Assembly: GCA_016294105.1 (NCBI GenBank)
Contig: JAEDCN010000036.1
Coordinates: 1 to 26,973, forward strand
DNA from: Treponema sp.
GTDB taxonomy: Bacteria; Spirochaetota; Spirochaetia; Treponematales; Treponemataceae
Direction: 5' to 3'
DNA length: 26,973 nt
The notes below the pieces were generated by a model. That model saw only the letters and a list, made by a program, of their open reading frames with translations. It was not told where the DNA came from and searched no databases. Positions 7,556-15,720 of this stretch are shown here, one piece after another. The position numbers were made by a program, and so were the translations under genes. Positions within the stretch are counted from its first letter, which is position 1, and each line of letters starts with the position of its first letter.

Positions 7556-7885
7556 CTATCCTGAAATGTCGATGTATTTTCCGAGATTAGGATCTTGAAA
7601 GGCTATATGCTCTGGAGCTTGTTCTTGAGGCTCTTCTTCCTGCTGTTTTTTCCGAGAACCACCCTGAGAAGAACCACCAGAGGCCCTATCCTTTACCTTT
7701 TGAATTCCATCCTCTCCAGACTGTAGCTGCTGAACGGTGGAATTCTTTTCCGCCATTTGCTGGGCATGAGCCTCCTGCTGGATGGCATTGGCCAGCTGGG
7801 TTCCCTGCTGCTCGTGTGCCACCCGCTTGGAAACAGTTTCAAGCTGTGAGTACAAAACCTGCAAATCAAGTGGAACTATAGCCAT
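7556..7885 (-). CDS. Small conserved-context hypothetical protein in flagellar operon
   Basis: A 109-aa soluble protein that I do not recognise. The first 60 residues are predicted helical and rich in Gln/Ala (LQVLYSQLETVSKRVAHEQQ), followed by a Gly/Ser/Lys linker, a Glu-rich segment and a short terminal motif (IAFQDPNLGKYIDISG) that looks like a folded or docking tail. It overlaps the end of the FapA-like gene by 20 bp and lies 3 bp before the membrane protein gene, so it is surely co-transcribed with both. The N-terminal helices could pair with a partner such as the neighbouring coiled-coil protein. No function can be assigned. Confidence 0.8.
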   Translation of the reverse strand: MAIVPLDLQVLYSQLETVSKRVAHEQQGTQLANAIQQEAHAQQMAEKNSTVQQLQSGEDGIQKVKDRASGGSSQGGSRKKQQEEEPQEQAPEHIAFQDPNLGKYIDISG

Positions 7886-9842
7886 CTAATACCTGCTTTG
7901 TAATATTGGTATCTGGAGCCTCGTATTTTCCGCGACGAACAAAGCCATTCTCGTAGAAGAAGGTAACGCTCTTAATGTCGGTACGAATCTCGTCCTTTAC
8001 ATCCCTCACAAAAATCTTTGCACCAGCATGTACAGTTCCAGCGACAGAAACCTTACCAATAATCTTAAGCTCACGCAATCTGTTCTGGATATCTACAAAT
8101 TCATCTTCCAACTGAGCCGTCTCGGTTTCAATCTCCTGACGGCGCATTTGCAGCATTCTATATTGCTCATCCTTTTCTGGAGGCAGGACACGGCGAACCT
8201 TTCTCATGTTCTCCAGTGTCTGCATATCCAAGCCATTTTCTTCCAGCTCTTTTGCCAAGGCAGCCTTTGTATCGGCAATGTAGGTCATTCGCTGCTTCAG
8301 CTGGGGATCAAGTCCTACTTCCAGAATGGTTTCGCTACCACCACCGCTACTACCAACGGTTTTGGCACTAATTTCTTCTGTTGCAAACAGGTGTCCACCA
8401 ATAATAGCCGCACGCTTACCCTGCAGCAGAATACGTTTACGAGCTGTTACATTAGAATTGATAATACCGTCAGCTACGATAACAAATTCCTCTACCGTAA
8501 CCGTTGTATTCTGGATAAACTTTGCCCATAAGGACTTACCAGCTTGAATAACACCTTCATCACGGCCCATAATACCAAGAGAAACGATAATATTTCCGTC
8601 TGCAATCAAGCTAGAACGGCCAACAGTTCCGTACACCTCAATATTTCCAGAAGCCTTAATATTAAATCCGTCATCAACGTTACCCTTAACAATAACGGTA
8701 CCCAAGAAGGTAATGTTACCTGTCTTGATGGATACATCGCCCTCAATTTCCATAACAGGCTCAACGTTGATTTTATCGGCAATAAGCAGAACCTGACCGT
8801 TTGTAGCGGCAAGAATGGTATGACCATCGGAATCCACCACAACATTTTTTCCCAAGGGCAGATTTATATCCTTTCCGTTCTTGGCTTCCAGATAACGACC
8901 AAAAATGGTTTTTCCACCCTTTCCTCGTTCGGCAGGAATTTTTTTTGCCAAAGGCTGCCCCTCAACAACGTTCTGGATCAAGTTCAACTCCTTGAAGTTC
9001 ACCTGACCAGTTTCTGATTCCTGCATCTTCAACTTGGAACGGTCTGTCTCAAAGTTGTATTCAATGTATGCATCACGACCATCCACTGGCTTGATTGCCT
9101 CTGCAACAACATAGGGCAAACCGTATACAGGATGGTCAACGAAATCATCGATTTTATTCAAATCAATACCAGCCACAATTCCCTGAGAAGACAGTGCATT
9201 GGCAATGGTATCTGCCATAATCTCTGCCCCACCAACTCCTGGAGCTGTGGCGGTAATGGTAGCTTGGGTTTCGTCCATAGCCACATCCACAACAAAGCTG
9301 GCATCTGCAGAAGGCTCGTGGCGATACAGTCCCACAGACTCGTATACACCGCCAGTACCACTTTTTACATATTTTTTGATATCGTCGTTTTCCAAAGAAA
9401 TAGTATCTGAACGCTGAAGCCTTCCCATAACCTCCTGGAAGGACACAGGCTTTCCGTCTCCTTCTGGCTCTGTAACCTTCAGATAAATGTCAGAACCAAA
9501 GTAGCGGATGAAGAATTCTCCATCCTTGTGAGCCATTTCGGTCGCACCTTCAGCTACCGTTGTACCACCAGCAACCTTTGCAGCAGCCTTAGATTTTTTG
9601 GAAACAGCGGCTTCGTTTTCATAAACACGAATACGCCATGGTTGGCGGGCAATTCCTGCAACACCGGCAAAGCCCTTTTCAAGCACCTCGTACTCAAGAT
9701 ATGCCACTCGAGTTCCAAGCTGTACAGCAGCATCTGCCAAGGCTTCATCAAGAGTATCAGCCCGTACCTCCACACATTGCAGGGCCTGCTCTTTTTCCAA
9801 CAGTTTTTGTAAATCGCTGCGAACCTTATCCAACCTAACCAC
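7866..9842 (-). CDS. FapA family (DUF342) polymerising protein with Jag-N-like N-terminus
   Basis: A 658-aa protein. Residues about 20-75 match the Jag_N type of domain (VEVRADTLDEALADAAVQLG, then a GFAGVAGIARQPWRIRVYE strand pattern). The middle carries the DUF342/FapA core: DGRDAYIEYNFE, PLAKKIPAERGKGGKTIFGR, LAATNGQVLL, then a long right-handed beta-helix with repeated Gly-x-Val phrases (GDVSIKTGNITFLGTVIVKG, GNIEVYGTVG, GNIIVSLGIMG). The C-terminus has a coiled-coil of about 70 residues. Start is GTG at 9842 with AGGAGA 5 nt before it. FapA proteins are widespread beside flagellar sigma-factor genes, and in some bacteria they affect cell polarity or act as cytoskeletal polymers. The present role is inferred from operon position only. 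Confidence 0.9.
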   Translation of the reverse strand: MVRLDKVRSDLQKLLEKEQALQCVEVRADTLDEALADAAVQLGTRVAYLEYEVLEKGFAGVAGIARQPWRIRVYENEAAVSKKSKAAAKVAGGTTVAEGATEMAHKDGEFFIRYFGSDIYLKVTEPEGDGKPVSFQEVMGRLQRSDTISLENDDIKKYVKSGTGGVYESVGLYRHEPSADASFVVDVAMDETQATITATAPGVGGAEIMADTIANALSSQGIVAGIDLNKIDDFVDHPVYGLPYVVAEAIKPVDGRDAYIEYNFETDRSKLKMQESETGQVNFKELNLIQNVVEGQPLAKKIPAERGKGGKTIFGRYLEAKNGKDINLPLGKNVVVDSDGHTILAATNGQVLLIADKINVEPVMEIEGDVSIKTGNITFLGTVIVKGNVDDGFNIKASGNIEVYGTVGRSSLIADGNIIVSLGIMGRDEGVIQAGKSLWAKFIQNTTVTVEEFVIVADGIINSNVTARKRILLQGKRAAIIGGHLFATEEISAKTVGSSGGGSETILEVGLDPQLKQRMTYIADTKAALAKELEENGLDMQTLENMRKVRRVLPPEKDEQYRMLQMRRQEIETETAQLEDEFVDIQNRLRELKIIGKVSVAGTVHAGAKIFVRDVKDEIRTDIKSVTFFYENGFVRRGKYEAPDTNITKQVLDGYSST

Positions 9843-9851
9843 TGGTGTCTC

Positions 9852-10640
9852 CTACATAATACCCTTTCTAATATTAGTCAGCCTTGATCTTAGACGAATA
9901 TTTGCTTTTGAATGCAACTGGGAAATCCGGGACTCACTGACATTAAGTACCTGCCCTATTTCCTTAAAGGTCAAATCCTCATGATAATACAGGACGAGAA
10001 CCATCTTTTCTTTTTCTGGAAGCTCTTTTATTGACTCACTGATGACACGGCGAATTTCCTCCCGCTCAACAATGACATCGGGATTATAACTGGCAGGAGA
10101 CTCAATGCTGTCTCCAATAGGAATTCTGTCGGAATCATCCCCTGGATACCATACATCATCCAAAGACAACATACTGATACCAGAAACCCGCATTACCACC
10201 TGTTGGAACTCTTCCTCGCTCATTCCCATGGAATCAGCGATTTCTGCATCAGTGGCAGGACGGCCCAAACGAGACTCCACCTCAACAATGGCATCCTCTA
10301 TTTCGCGAGCCTTTTGGCGTACCGATCGAGGAACCCAGTCCAAAACACGTAGCTCGTCAATCATGGAACCACGAATACGAGTTACAGCATAGGTTTTGAA
10401 TTTTACGTTTTTTGCTGGATCATACTTGTTGATTGCGTCTAAAAGGCCAAATTGACCAAAGCCCACCAAATCATCAAATTCCACGTTACCAGGCATACCA
10501 GTAGCAACCTTTCCAGCAACGTATTTGACAAGAGGCATATATTTACGGATAAAAGCATCCCGCAACTCAGGAGAGCGGGTTTTCTTGAACTCTTTCCAAA
10601 GTTCGTCTTCTGATTTGTCATCTATAGTTATAACAGCCAT
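9852..10640 (-). CDS. fliA: FliA/WhiG family flagellar RNA polymerase sigma factor (sigma-28)
   Basis: A 262-aa group 3 sigma factor that should direct RNA polymerase to late flagellar and chemotaxis promoters. Region 2 is clear: RKYMPLVKYVAGKVA, DDLVGFGQFGLLDAINKYDP and FKTYAVTRIRGSMIDELR. Region 3 is DWVPRSVRQKAREIEDAI. Region 4 has the helix-turn-helix LTFKEIGQVLNVSESRISQLHSKA. It follows a two-TM protein by 17 bp and precedes the FapA-like gene by 9 bp. A GGAGG lies only one base before the ATG, so the working SD may be the AAGGG slightly further upstream. No FlgM anti-sigma gene is in the window, and no convincing sigma-28 promoter was found here. Confidence 0.95.
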   Translation of the reverse strand: MAVITIDDKSEDELWKEFKKTRSPELRDAFIRKYMPLVKYVAGKVATGMPGNVEFDDLVGFGQFGLLDAINKYDPAKNVKFKTYAVTRIRGSMIDELRVLDWVPRSVRQKAREIEDAIVEVESRLGRPATDAEIADSMGMSEEEFQQVVMRVSGISMLSLDDVWYPGDDSDRIPIGDSIESPASYNPDVIVEREEIRRVISESIKELPEKEKMVLVLYYHEDLTFKEIGQVLNVSESRISQLHSKANIRLRSRLTNIRKGIM

Positions 10641-10657
10641 TCCTCCACACCCTTATA

Positions 10658-11347
10658 TTAGCTGTCTCGTGCTAAAACCGTTCTTATAGCCTGTGCAATG
10701 GTATGGGAATCAGATGATGTCCCTGCATTACTCCTACCCTGACTTGTTTCCATTCCGTTGGCAATAGGCAAATCCATTCCAGCGGAAGGCACCATATCAT
10801 CCTCAGCAGATGAAATCATAGACAAGTCACCAATCTCTGGCAAAATATCATCATCACCTGCAAAACCACCTGCTGGATTTTCCTGGGAAGAACCACCTGC
10901 CGAAGCCCCAAGGCTCATCGGTTTGAATTGTTCCTGGGTGGCCACCGAAGAACCATTTCCACCTTCCGTCCTATGGGCAGCATCCTCACCGTGCATGGAT
11001 GAGTGATTTAGCTGTCCCATGTGATCAGAATGGGAAATATCTTTTCTCACATAAAAATCTGGACCATTTTCATCTTCTTCCAAAGGCTCGTCGCCAATGG
11101 ACAAATCCACAACAGAACCTTGGCGAATATTTGCTGAAGCCTCACTTCCACCTTCCAAATCCGATGCATCCAAGAGAAAACGCTGGAACACAATTCCAAT
11201 TCCAAATCCCAAGATACCGAACAAGACGGCAAAAATAAAGGCTCGTAGCAGTATGACGCCAAAAGTCACACTAGAAATAAGCCCTACAATGAAGGATAGA
11301 AAAAACCCAACACACACGGGAATAATTATGAAATTGGGTTTAGTCAT
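10658..11347 (-). CDS. Two-TM flagellar-operon protein of unknown function
   Basis: A 229-aa protein with two predicted transmembrane helices near the N-terminus (about 5-25 and 32-52), then a long low-complexity Gly/Ser/Asp/Glu-rich tail that looks disordered, ending in a short helix (TIAQAIRTVLARDS). The ATG at 11347 is chosen over an upstream TTG because GGAGG precedes it by 5 nt. I do not recognise the family. It sits between flhG and fliA. It has its own strong promoter about 18 nt upstream, which gives it a very short 5' leader. A membrane partner for FliA or FlhG is possible, but this rests only on position. Confidence 0.8.
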   Translation of the reverse strand: MTKPNFIIIPVCVGFFLSFIVGLISSVTFGVILLRAFIFAVLFGILGFGIGIVFQRFLLDASDLEGGSEASANIRQGSVVDLSIGDEPLEEDENGPDFYVRKDISHSDHMGQLNHSSMHGEDAAHRTEGGNGSSVATQEQFKPMSLGASAGGSSQENPAGGFAGDDDILPEIGDLSMISSAEDDMVPSAGMDLPIANGMETSQGRSNAGTSSDSHTIAQAIRTVLARDS

Positions 11348-11364
11348 AGGATCCTCCAATACAC

Positions 11365-11393
11365 ATTTTAAGACAAAAAACCTATAAGGTCAA
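11365..11393 (-). promoter_or_regulatory. Internal sigma-70-type promoter ahead of the sigma-factor part of the flagellar operon
   Basis: On the minus strand TTGACC (11388-11393, 5/6) is followed after 17 nt by TAAAAT (11365-11370, 5/6). It lies in the 91-bp gap between flhG and the two-TM gene, by far the largest gap in the operon. The expected start site falls about 10 nt before the ATG, so the Shine-Dalgarno would be at the very 5' end of the mRNA. It would express the two-TM gene, fliA, the FapA-like gene and the two last genes independently of fliQ-flhG. Confidence 0.7.
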
Positions 11394-11438
11394 GTTAAAA
11401 GAGAAGGGATAAAATCTGGGTACCTTGTCAAAGGTAAA

Positions 11439-12302
11439 CTATTTTTTTGCAAGGAATTTCTTCAAAAAGCCTGATACACCTTCTGAACCGTGAAATTCCA
11501 TTTTTTCCACCCTACCAACAATGTGCTTAATGCAAACTGAAGGCTTGGATGAGGGCAACACCTCCATAAATGGCTTTTGCCGAATTACAGACATAGACAC
11601 CGCAGGATCATCATAGATAAAGCCTAAATATTCTATTTTGTAGTTCAGAAATTGGCTTGCAATATTAATAATTCTATCTGCAATGCGCTTTCCCTCATCA
11701 CCAGAATGAACACGATTTACCAAAAGCTGCAGTTTCATCTCACGATGGAGTGAAATTTCAGTGGTGATAATCTTGATAATACCATAGGCATCGGTAATTG
11801 CAGTTGGCTCAGGGGTAGTAACAATGAAAACTTCATCAGCGGCACCAACCAGCTGCAACACATTGTTTGCAATTCCCGCAGCAGTATCAATAATGATAAT
11901 GTCAAAAGCGTTGAGAGTATTTAACTCCTGGATAAAATACTCAAGCTCACTTTCAGAAAGATTGGCTATTTGGGAAAAACCGTTAGCTCCAGCAATAAAT
12001 TTAATACCGAATTCAGTATCGGTGATAATCTCATCCATCCGTTTCTGCTGGTTTACCACATGGAGCAGATTGTACTGGGGCACAATATTCAGCAATACGT
12101 TAACATTGGCCATGCCAAAATCTCCGTCAATGAGCAGAACCTTTTTACCAATTTGGGCATAGGCAATAGCCATATTGATGGAAATGTTTGTTTTACCAAC
12201 TCCACCCTTTCCGCTGGTTATTGCGATGATACGAGGACGATGCTGCTTGCCACCACCGTGTTCCTTCATCAGCATTTTTAATTCTGAGGCTTGATTTTCC
12301 AT
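11439..12302 (-). CDS. flhG: FlhG (FleN/YlxH) MinD-type ATPase, flagellar number regulator
   Basis: A 287-aa ParA/MinD-family ATPase that limits flagellar number and controls FlhF. The deviant Walker A SGKGGVGKTN (30-39) carries the signature lysine. The Walker A' region is LLIDGDFGMANV and the switch II region is IIIDTAAGI. The N-terminus has NQASELK (3-9), which matches the DQAxxLR activator helix that stimulates FlhF GTPase. The C-terminus (VSGFLKKFLAKK) is a short basic amphipathic helix of the kind that binds membranes. The ATG overlaps nothing and follows the flhF stop directly. GGAGG within the flhF 3' end serves as SD. In treponemes the homologue is expected to help set periplasmic flagella number at each pole. 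Confidence 0.95.
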   Translation of the reverse strand: MENQASELKMLMKEHGGGKQHRPRIIAITSGKGGVGKTNISINMAIAYAQIGKKVLLIDGDFGMANVNVLLNIVPQYNLLHVVNQQKRMDEIITDTEFGIKFIAGANGFSQIANLSESELEYFIQELNTLNAFDIIIIDTAAGIANNVLQLVGAADEVFIVTTPEPTAITDAYGIIKIITTEISLHREMKLQLLVNRVHSGDEGKRIADRIINIASQFLNYKIEYLGFIYDDPAVSMSVIRQKPFMEVLPSSKPSVCIKHIVGRVEKMEFHGSEGVSGFLKKFLAKK

Positions 12303-13604
12303 TTACAAGGTTCCTCCATCTGTTTTTTTGTTCTCCACCTCATCTATATCCGTGGACAGCGAGGGAAATTTTTTCTCCAAAGAATCAATATCTAGTTTAA
12401 AATCGGTGAGTTTTGTCAAAAACCTAAGCACACTTGCTTCTTCAAAGTCTCGTGGTACCACCTGACCGGAAGAAATATAGGCCACAGGCTTTCGTTTTTC
12501 ATGGAGAATGCTGAGAATATTTCCTACATGGTTTGTTTCATCAAATTTTGTTACGATAATTCCTTCGTATTCAAAGGTTTCGTAATTGCGGAAAATATCC
12601 CGCAGGTCGCTTGACTTGGTGGAGGCAGAAATAGCCAAAAATACGTTGGGCTTGCAACCAGGAATTTCAAGTAAAGCACGCATTTTACCAATAGTTTCGT
12701 AGTCGTGGGGACTAAGACCGATGGTATCGATGAGCATTACATCCAGCTTATTTCCGTCAAGCTTAATCAAATCAGCAATATCCTTGGCAGAAGAAGCGGC
12801 ATTTGTGGGAATGTCCATATGACCACCGTAAATCTTTAGCTGCTCCTGGGCTGCAATTCGGAAATGGTCTATGGAAACCATTCTTAGGTTCAAGTCCAAG
12901 CTTCCCAGTCGATACTTAGCGGCCATCTTTGCGATGGTAGTAGTCTTTCCCACACCTGTAGGTCCAACCAAAATCAAAACTGTGGGCTTACGAATCAGCT
13001 CCAAATGGGGATACAACTCTATTGATTCCCCTATCCACTCCACCACCTTTTTTTGAACCCTATCCTCGTCATTAAGCTCATCAAGGGAAAATTCAGAACG
13101 AATACGATCTGAAATCATTCTGATATAAGCGGGAGTAAATTCATTTTCTTCCAGCATTTCCTCAATCTTCGTGATGACAGGAATTGCCTGCTGGGTTGTA
13201 GGAAGATTGGAGATGGCTGAACTCAACTCTTCAATTTTTTTGGTGAGAGCACTAAGATCATTTTGAGAAAAAAGCCCTGTCCCAGGATTTACATTTGTTT
13301 TGCCCAGTGTATCGATAAGCTGACGCAAGGTATCCTCTTTTTCCCGTTGTGTAGTACTGTTAGGAGAACGAGCTGGACGGACATTTACCTCCTGCATTCT
13401 ATCACGAATGGGAGCGGTATCTACCACAGTATACGTCACCTCCACAGCAGGCTTTGAACCTATTCCCCAAAATTTTGGCATCGTAGTTTGCCGTTTTTCT
13501 GTGATATTGTAATCGTCACCCCATTTCTCACGGATTCTTGCAACGGCTTCTTGATAAGTAGGAGCAATCTCAGTACGAGGTCGTGGTTTTGTAGGTCTAC
13601 TCAA
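12303..13604 (-). CDS. flhF: FlhF, SRP-type GTPase for flagellar placement
   Basis: A 433-aa SRP-family GTPase. The B domain at the N-terminus contains YQEAVARIREKWGDDYNI. A variable linker with a predicted helical NLP segment follows (about 60-150), then the N/G domain with G1 GPTGVGKTT (214-222), the family's DHFRIAAQEQLKIYG motif, an IDTIG G3 motif and G4 TKFDE. FlhF marks the pole where flagella are built and partners with FlhG, its next gene. The start is TTG at 13604, supported by a strong GGGAGGA 7-8 nt upstream inside flhA; no ATG occurs before the conserved B domain. The start overlaps the flhA stop by 8 bp. Confidence 0.94.
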   Translation of the reverse strand: MSRPTKPRPRTEIAPTYQEAVARIREKWGDDYNITEKRQTTMPKFWGIGSKPAVEVTYTVVDTAPIRDRMQEVNVRPARSPNSTTQREKEDTLRQLIDTLGKTNVNPGTGLFSQNDLSALTKKIEELSSAISNLPTTQQAIPVITKIEEMLEENEFTPAYIRMISDRIRSEFSLDELNDEDRVQKKVVEWIGESIELYPHLELIRKPTVLILVGPTGVGKTTTIAKMAAKYRLGSLDLNLRMVSIDHFRIAAQEQLKIYGGHMDIPTNAASSAKDIADLIKLDGNKLDVMLIDTIGLSPHDYETIGKMRALLEIPGCKPNVFLAISASTKSSDLRDIFRNYETFEYEGIIVTKFDETNHVGNILSILHEKRKPVAYISSGQVVPRDFEEASVLRFLTKLTDFKLDIDSLEKKFPSLSTDIDEVENKKTDGGTL

Positions 13605-15681
13605 CGTCTATTCCTCCCAATGATTCCAGTCTAATATCGTTGGTTATTTCTGCAGATGAAAGTACCACAATACCTGGTAATTCCCGCTCGATGCTGTTTT
13701 TAACCAAGCTACGCACCGTTTCTGGACAAAGGATTACAGGGAAGCTGTATCCCTGGTTACGAGCAGTAGCAATAGCAGTACTTACAGCAGAAATCCACTT
13801 GCGGTGGGTAACGGGATCCAGCATGGCAACAGGGCCATCCACTGTGTCAGCCTTGCTTTCTAGCAGGGTTTCCAAGAAGGACTGGGAAACGGTAAGCACA
13901 TGGAGCACGCCGTTGGGATCTGCATATTGGAGACAAATCTGGCGACCAAGAGCCTGACGAACGCGCTCCACCAAAACATCTGTTTTCTTGGTAATTCCAC
14001 CGTAGTCTGCCAGGGTTTCCAAAATTACCACCAGGTTGCGGATAGAAACCTGCTCTCGCAAAAGCCCTTGCAGAACCTTTACGATTTCACCCAGCTTGAA
14101 ATTCTGCATAACTTCTTCCACAACGGCAGGATAATCCTTTCGTGTGGACTCGATGAGAATCTGCACTTCCTGACGACCAAGGATTTCGTCGGCCCGCCGC
14201 TTGAGAATCTCAGTCAAATGAGTGGCAATCATGGTGGGAGGATCAACGACTGCATATCCAGCCCGCTCTGCACGGTCTCTGTTTTCCTGTGATACCCATA
14301 CGGCGGGCAAACCAAAGGCAGGCTCCACCGTACGCTCTCCAGGAATCTCCTCGGTAACACCGCCGGAGTTAATACACAAGTACCATCCCATTTTTATGCG
14401 GGCGCTACCAGCAGTAACACCTTTAATTTTAAAGCTGTATTCACTGGAATCCAGCCGAATATTGTCAGTAATACGGATACGGGGAAGATTGACACCCATA
14501 TCAAAAGCCATTTCACGACGGATAAGCTGAACACGCTCCAGCAATTCCGCCCCCTTTTCCTTGTCTACCAACGGAATCAGTGCATAGCCCAATTCCAAGG
14601 ACAGGGGATCTGGAGGTGAAACAGTATTTGCATCTCCAGAAGGACTGGTGGACTGGGTGGCACCAGCCTTTTCTGCCAGCTTCTTTTCAATGGCAGCCAC
14701 CTTTTGCATACTCTGAAGCTTATAGCCCAAAAATCCTAAGGCTCCACCAAGAGGAATCAATACATACCAGGGGAAGCCAGGGAAAATACCGATGAGAGCC
14801 ATGGTTCCACCAGCAACGTAGTAAATCCAAGCACTTTGAGAGAATTGCTTGCGTACATCAATACCCAAGGTTTGATCAGAGGCAGATCGAGTTACGATAA
14901 TACCAGTAGCAAAGGATACCAACAAGGAAGGCAACTGAGACAAAAGTCCGTCGCCAATGGTAAAAGATGCATAGGTTTTGATGGCTGTACCGAAGGCCTC
15001 GTTTCGCAGCACCATTCCAAAGATAAGACCCACTACCAGGTTTACCACAGTGATGAAGATACCAACCTTTACGTTTCCAGAAACGAATTTGGAAGCACCG
15101 TCCATGGCTCCATAGAAGTCAGCCTCACGCTGAACATCCATCTTTCGCTTGCGAGCTTCTTCTTCAGTAATAGCACCGGAATTGTACTCAGCCTCAACAG
15201 CGGCCTGCTTCATGGGCATGGCGTCCAAGGTGAATCGGGCTGCAACCTCTGCAACACGGGAGGCCCCCTTAGTAATAACAAAGGCCTGTACAGCAATCAA
15301 GATGATAAAGATTACAAATCCGATGAGCAATCCCTCATCTCCCGTACTTCCTACAACGAAGCTGGCAAAGGCTTTAACCATCTTTCCATCAAAATTTTGT
15401 CCTTCACCCAAAATAAGACGAGTTGAGGACACGTTGATTCCCAAGCCGAAAACGGTGGAAACAAGCAACATGGTCGGAAAAGACGCAAAATCTGTGGCCT
15501 TTGGTGTTGAGAGAACAATGAGTAGCATGAGAACAGCGAACAGAAGGTTCAGTGCCATCAATACGTCCAACAAAAGCGTTGGCAGAGGCACAATCAACAT
15601 CATAACCACAACGATGGCACAGATGGCTATCGTAAGATCCGCTGTATTATTGAACAACTTTGATTTACCGACTGACGGCAT
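13597..15681 (-). CDS. flhA: Flagellar export gate protein FlhA
   Basis: A 694-aa protein of the type III flagellar export gate in the cytoplasmic membrane. The N-terminal half has about eight transmembrane helices. Between them lies the conserved FHIPEP cytoplasmic segment (RVAEVAARFTLDAMPMKQAAVEAEY, in parts), followed by ADFYGAMDGASKFV. The C-terminal half, from about residue 340, is the soluble FlhA-C domain that receives chaperone-substrate complexes and forms a nonamer in known systems. Length matches the family norm (about 690-700). The ATG has an AGGTGGAG SD 7 nt upstream. A 39-bp gap separates it from flhB; that gap holds a perfect 6-bp hairpin (15705-15719). Confidence 0.97.
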   Translation of the reverse strand: MPSVGKSKLFNNTADLTIAICAIVVVMMLIVPLPTLLLDVLMALNLLFAVLMLLIVLSTPKATDFASFPTMLLVSTVFGLGINVSSTRLILGEGQNFDGKMVKAFASFVVGSTGDEGLLIGFVIFIILIAVQAFVITKGASRVAEVAARFTLDAMPMKQAAVEAEYNSGAITEEEARKRKMDVQREADFYGAMDGASKFVSGNVKVGIFITVVNLVVGLIFGMVLRNEAFGTAIKTYASFTIGDGLLSQLPSLLVSFATGIIVTRSASDQTLGIDVRKQFSQSAWIYYVAGGTMALIGIFPGFPWYVLIPLGGALGFLGYKLQSMQKVAAIEKKLAEKAGATQSTSPSGDANTVSPPDPLSLELGYALIPLVDKEKGAELLERVQLIRREMAFDMGVNLPRIRITDNIRLDSSEYSFKIKGVTAGSARIKMGWYLCINSGGVTEEIPGERTVEPAFGLPAVWVSQENRDRAERAGYAVVDPPTMIATHLTEILKRRADEILGRQEVQILIESTRKDYPAVVEEVMQNFKLGEIVKVLQGLLREQVSIRNLVVILETLADYGGITKKTDVLVERVRQALGRQICLQYADPNGVLHVLTVSQSFLETLLESKADTVDGPVAMLDPVTHRKWISAVSTAIATARNQGYSFPVILCPETVRSLVKNSIERELPGIVVLSSAEITNDIRLESLGGIDVE

Positions 15682-15720
15682 ACTTTTTCTCCACCTTTAA
15701 CAAAACTGTACCTTACAGTC

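Noticed and set aside
8028..8531. Plus-strand open frame of 167 codons opposite the FapA-like gene
   Set aside because: It is antisense to a clear coding gene, low in sense-like composition, and has no SD or recognisable motif.
11421..11436. Terminator at the end of flhG
   Set aside because: A 6-bp inverted repeat overlaps the gene end, but no T-run follows on the minus strand.
15705..15719. Terminator between flhB and flhA
   Set aside because: The 6-bp hairpin is followed by only three or four T, and flhA has no promoter of its own that I can see. It may be a processing or minor attenuation site.
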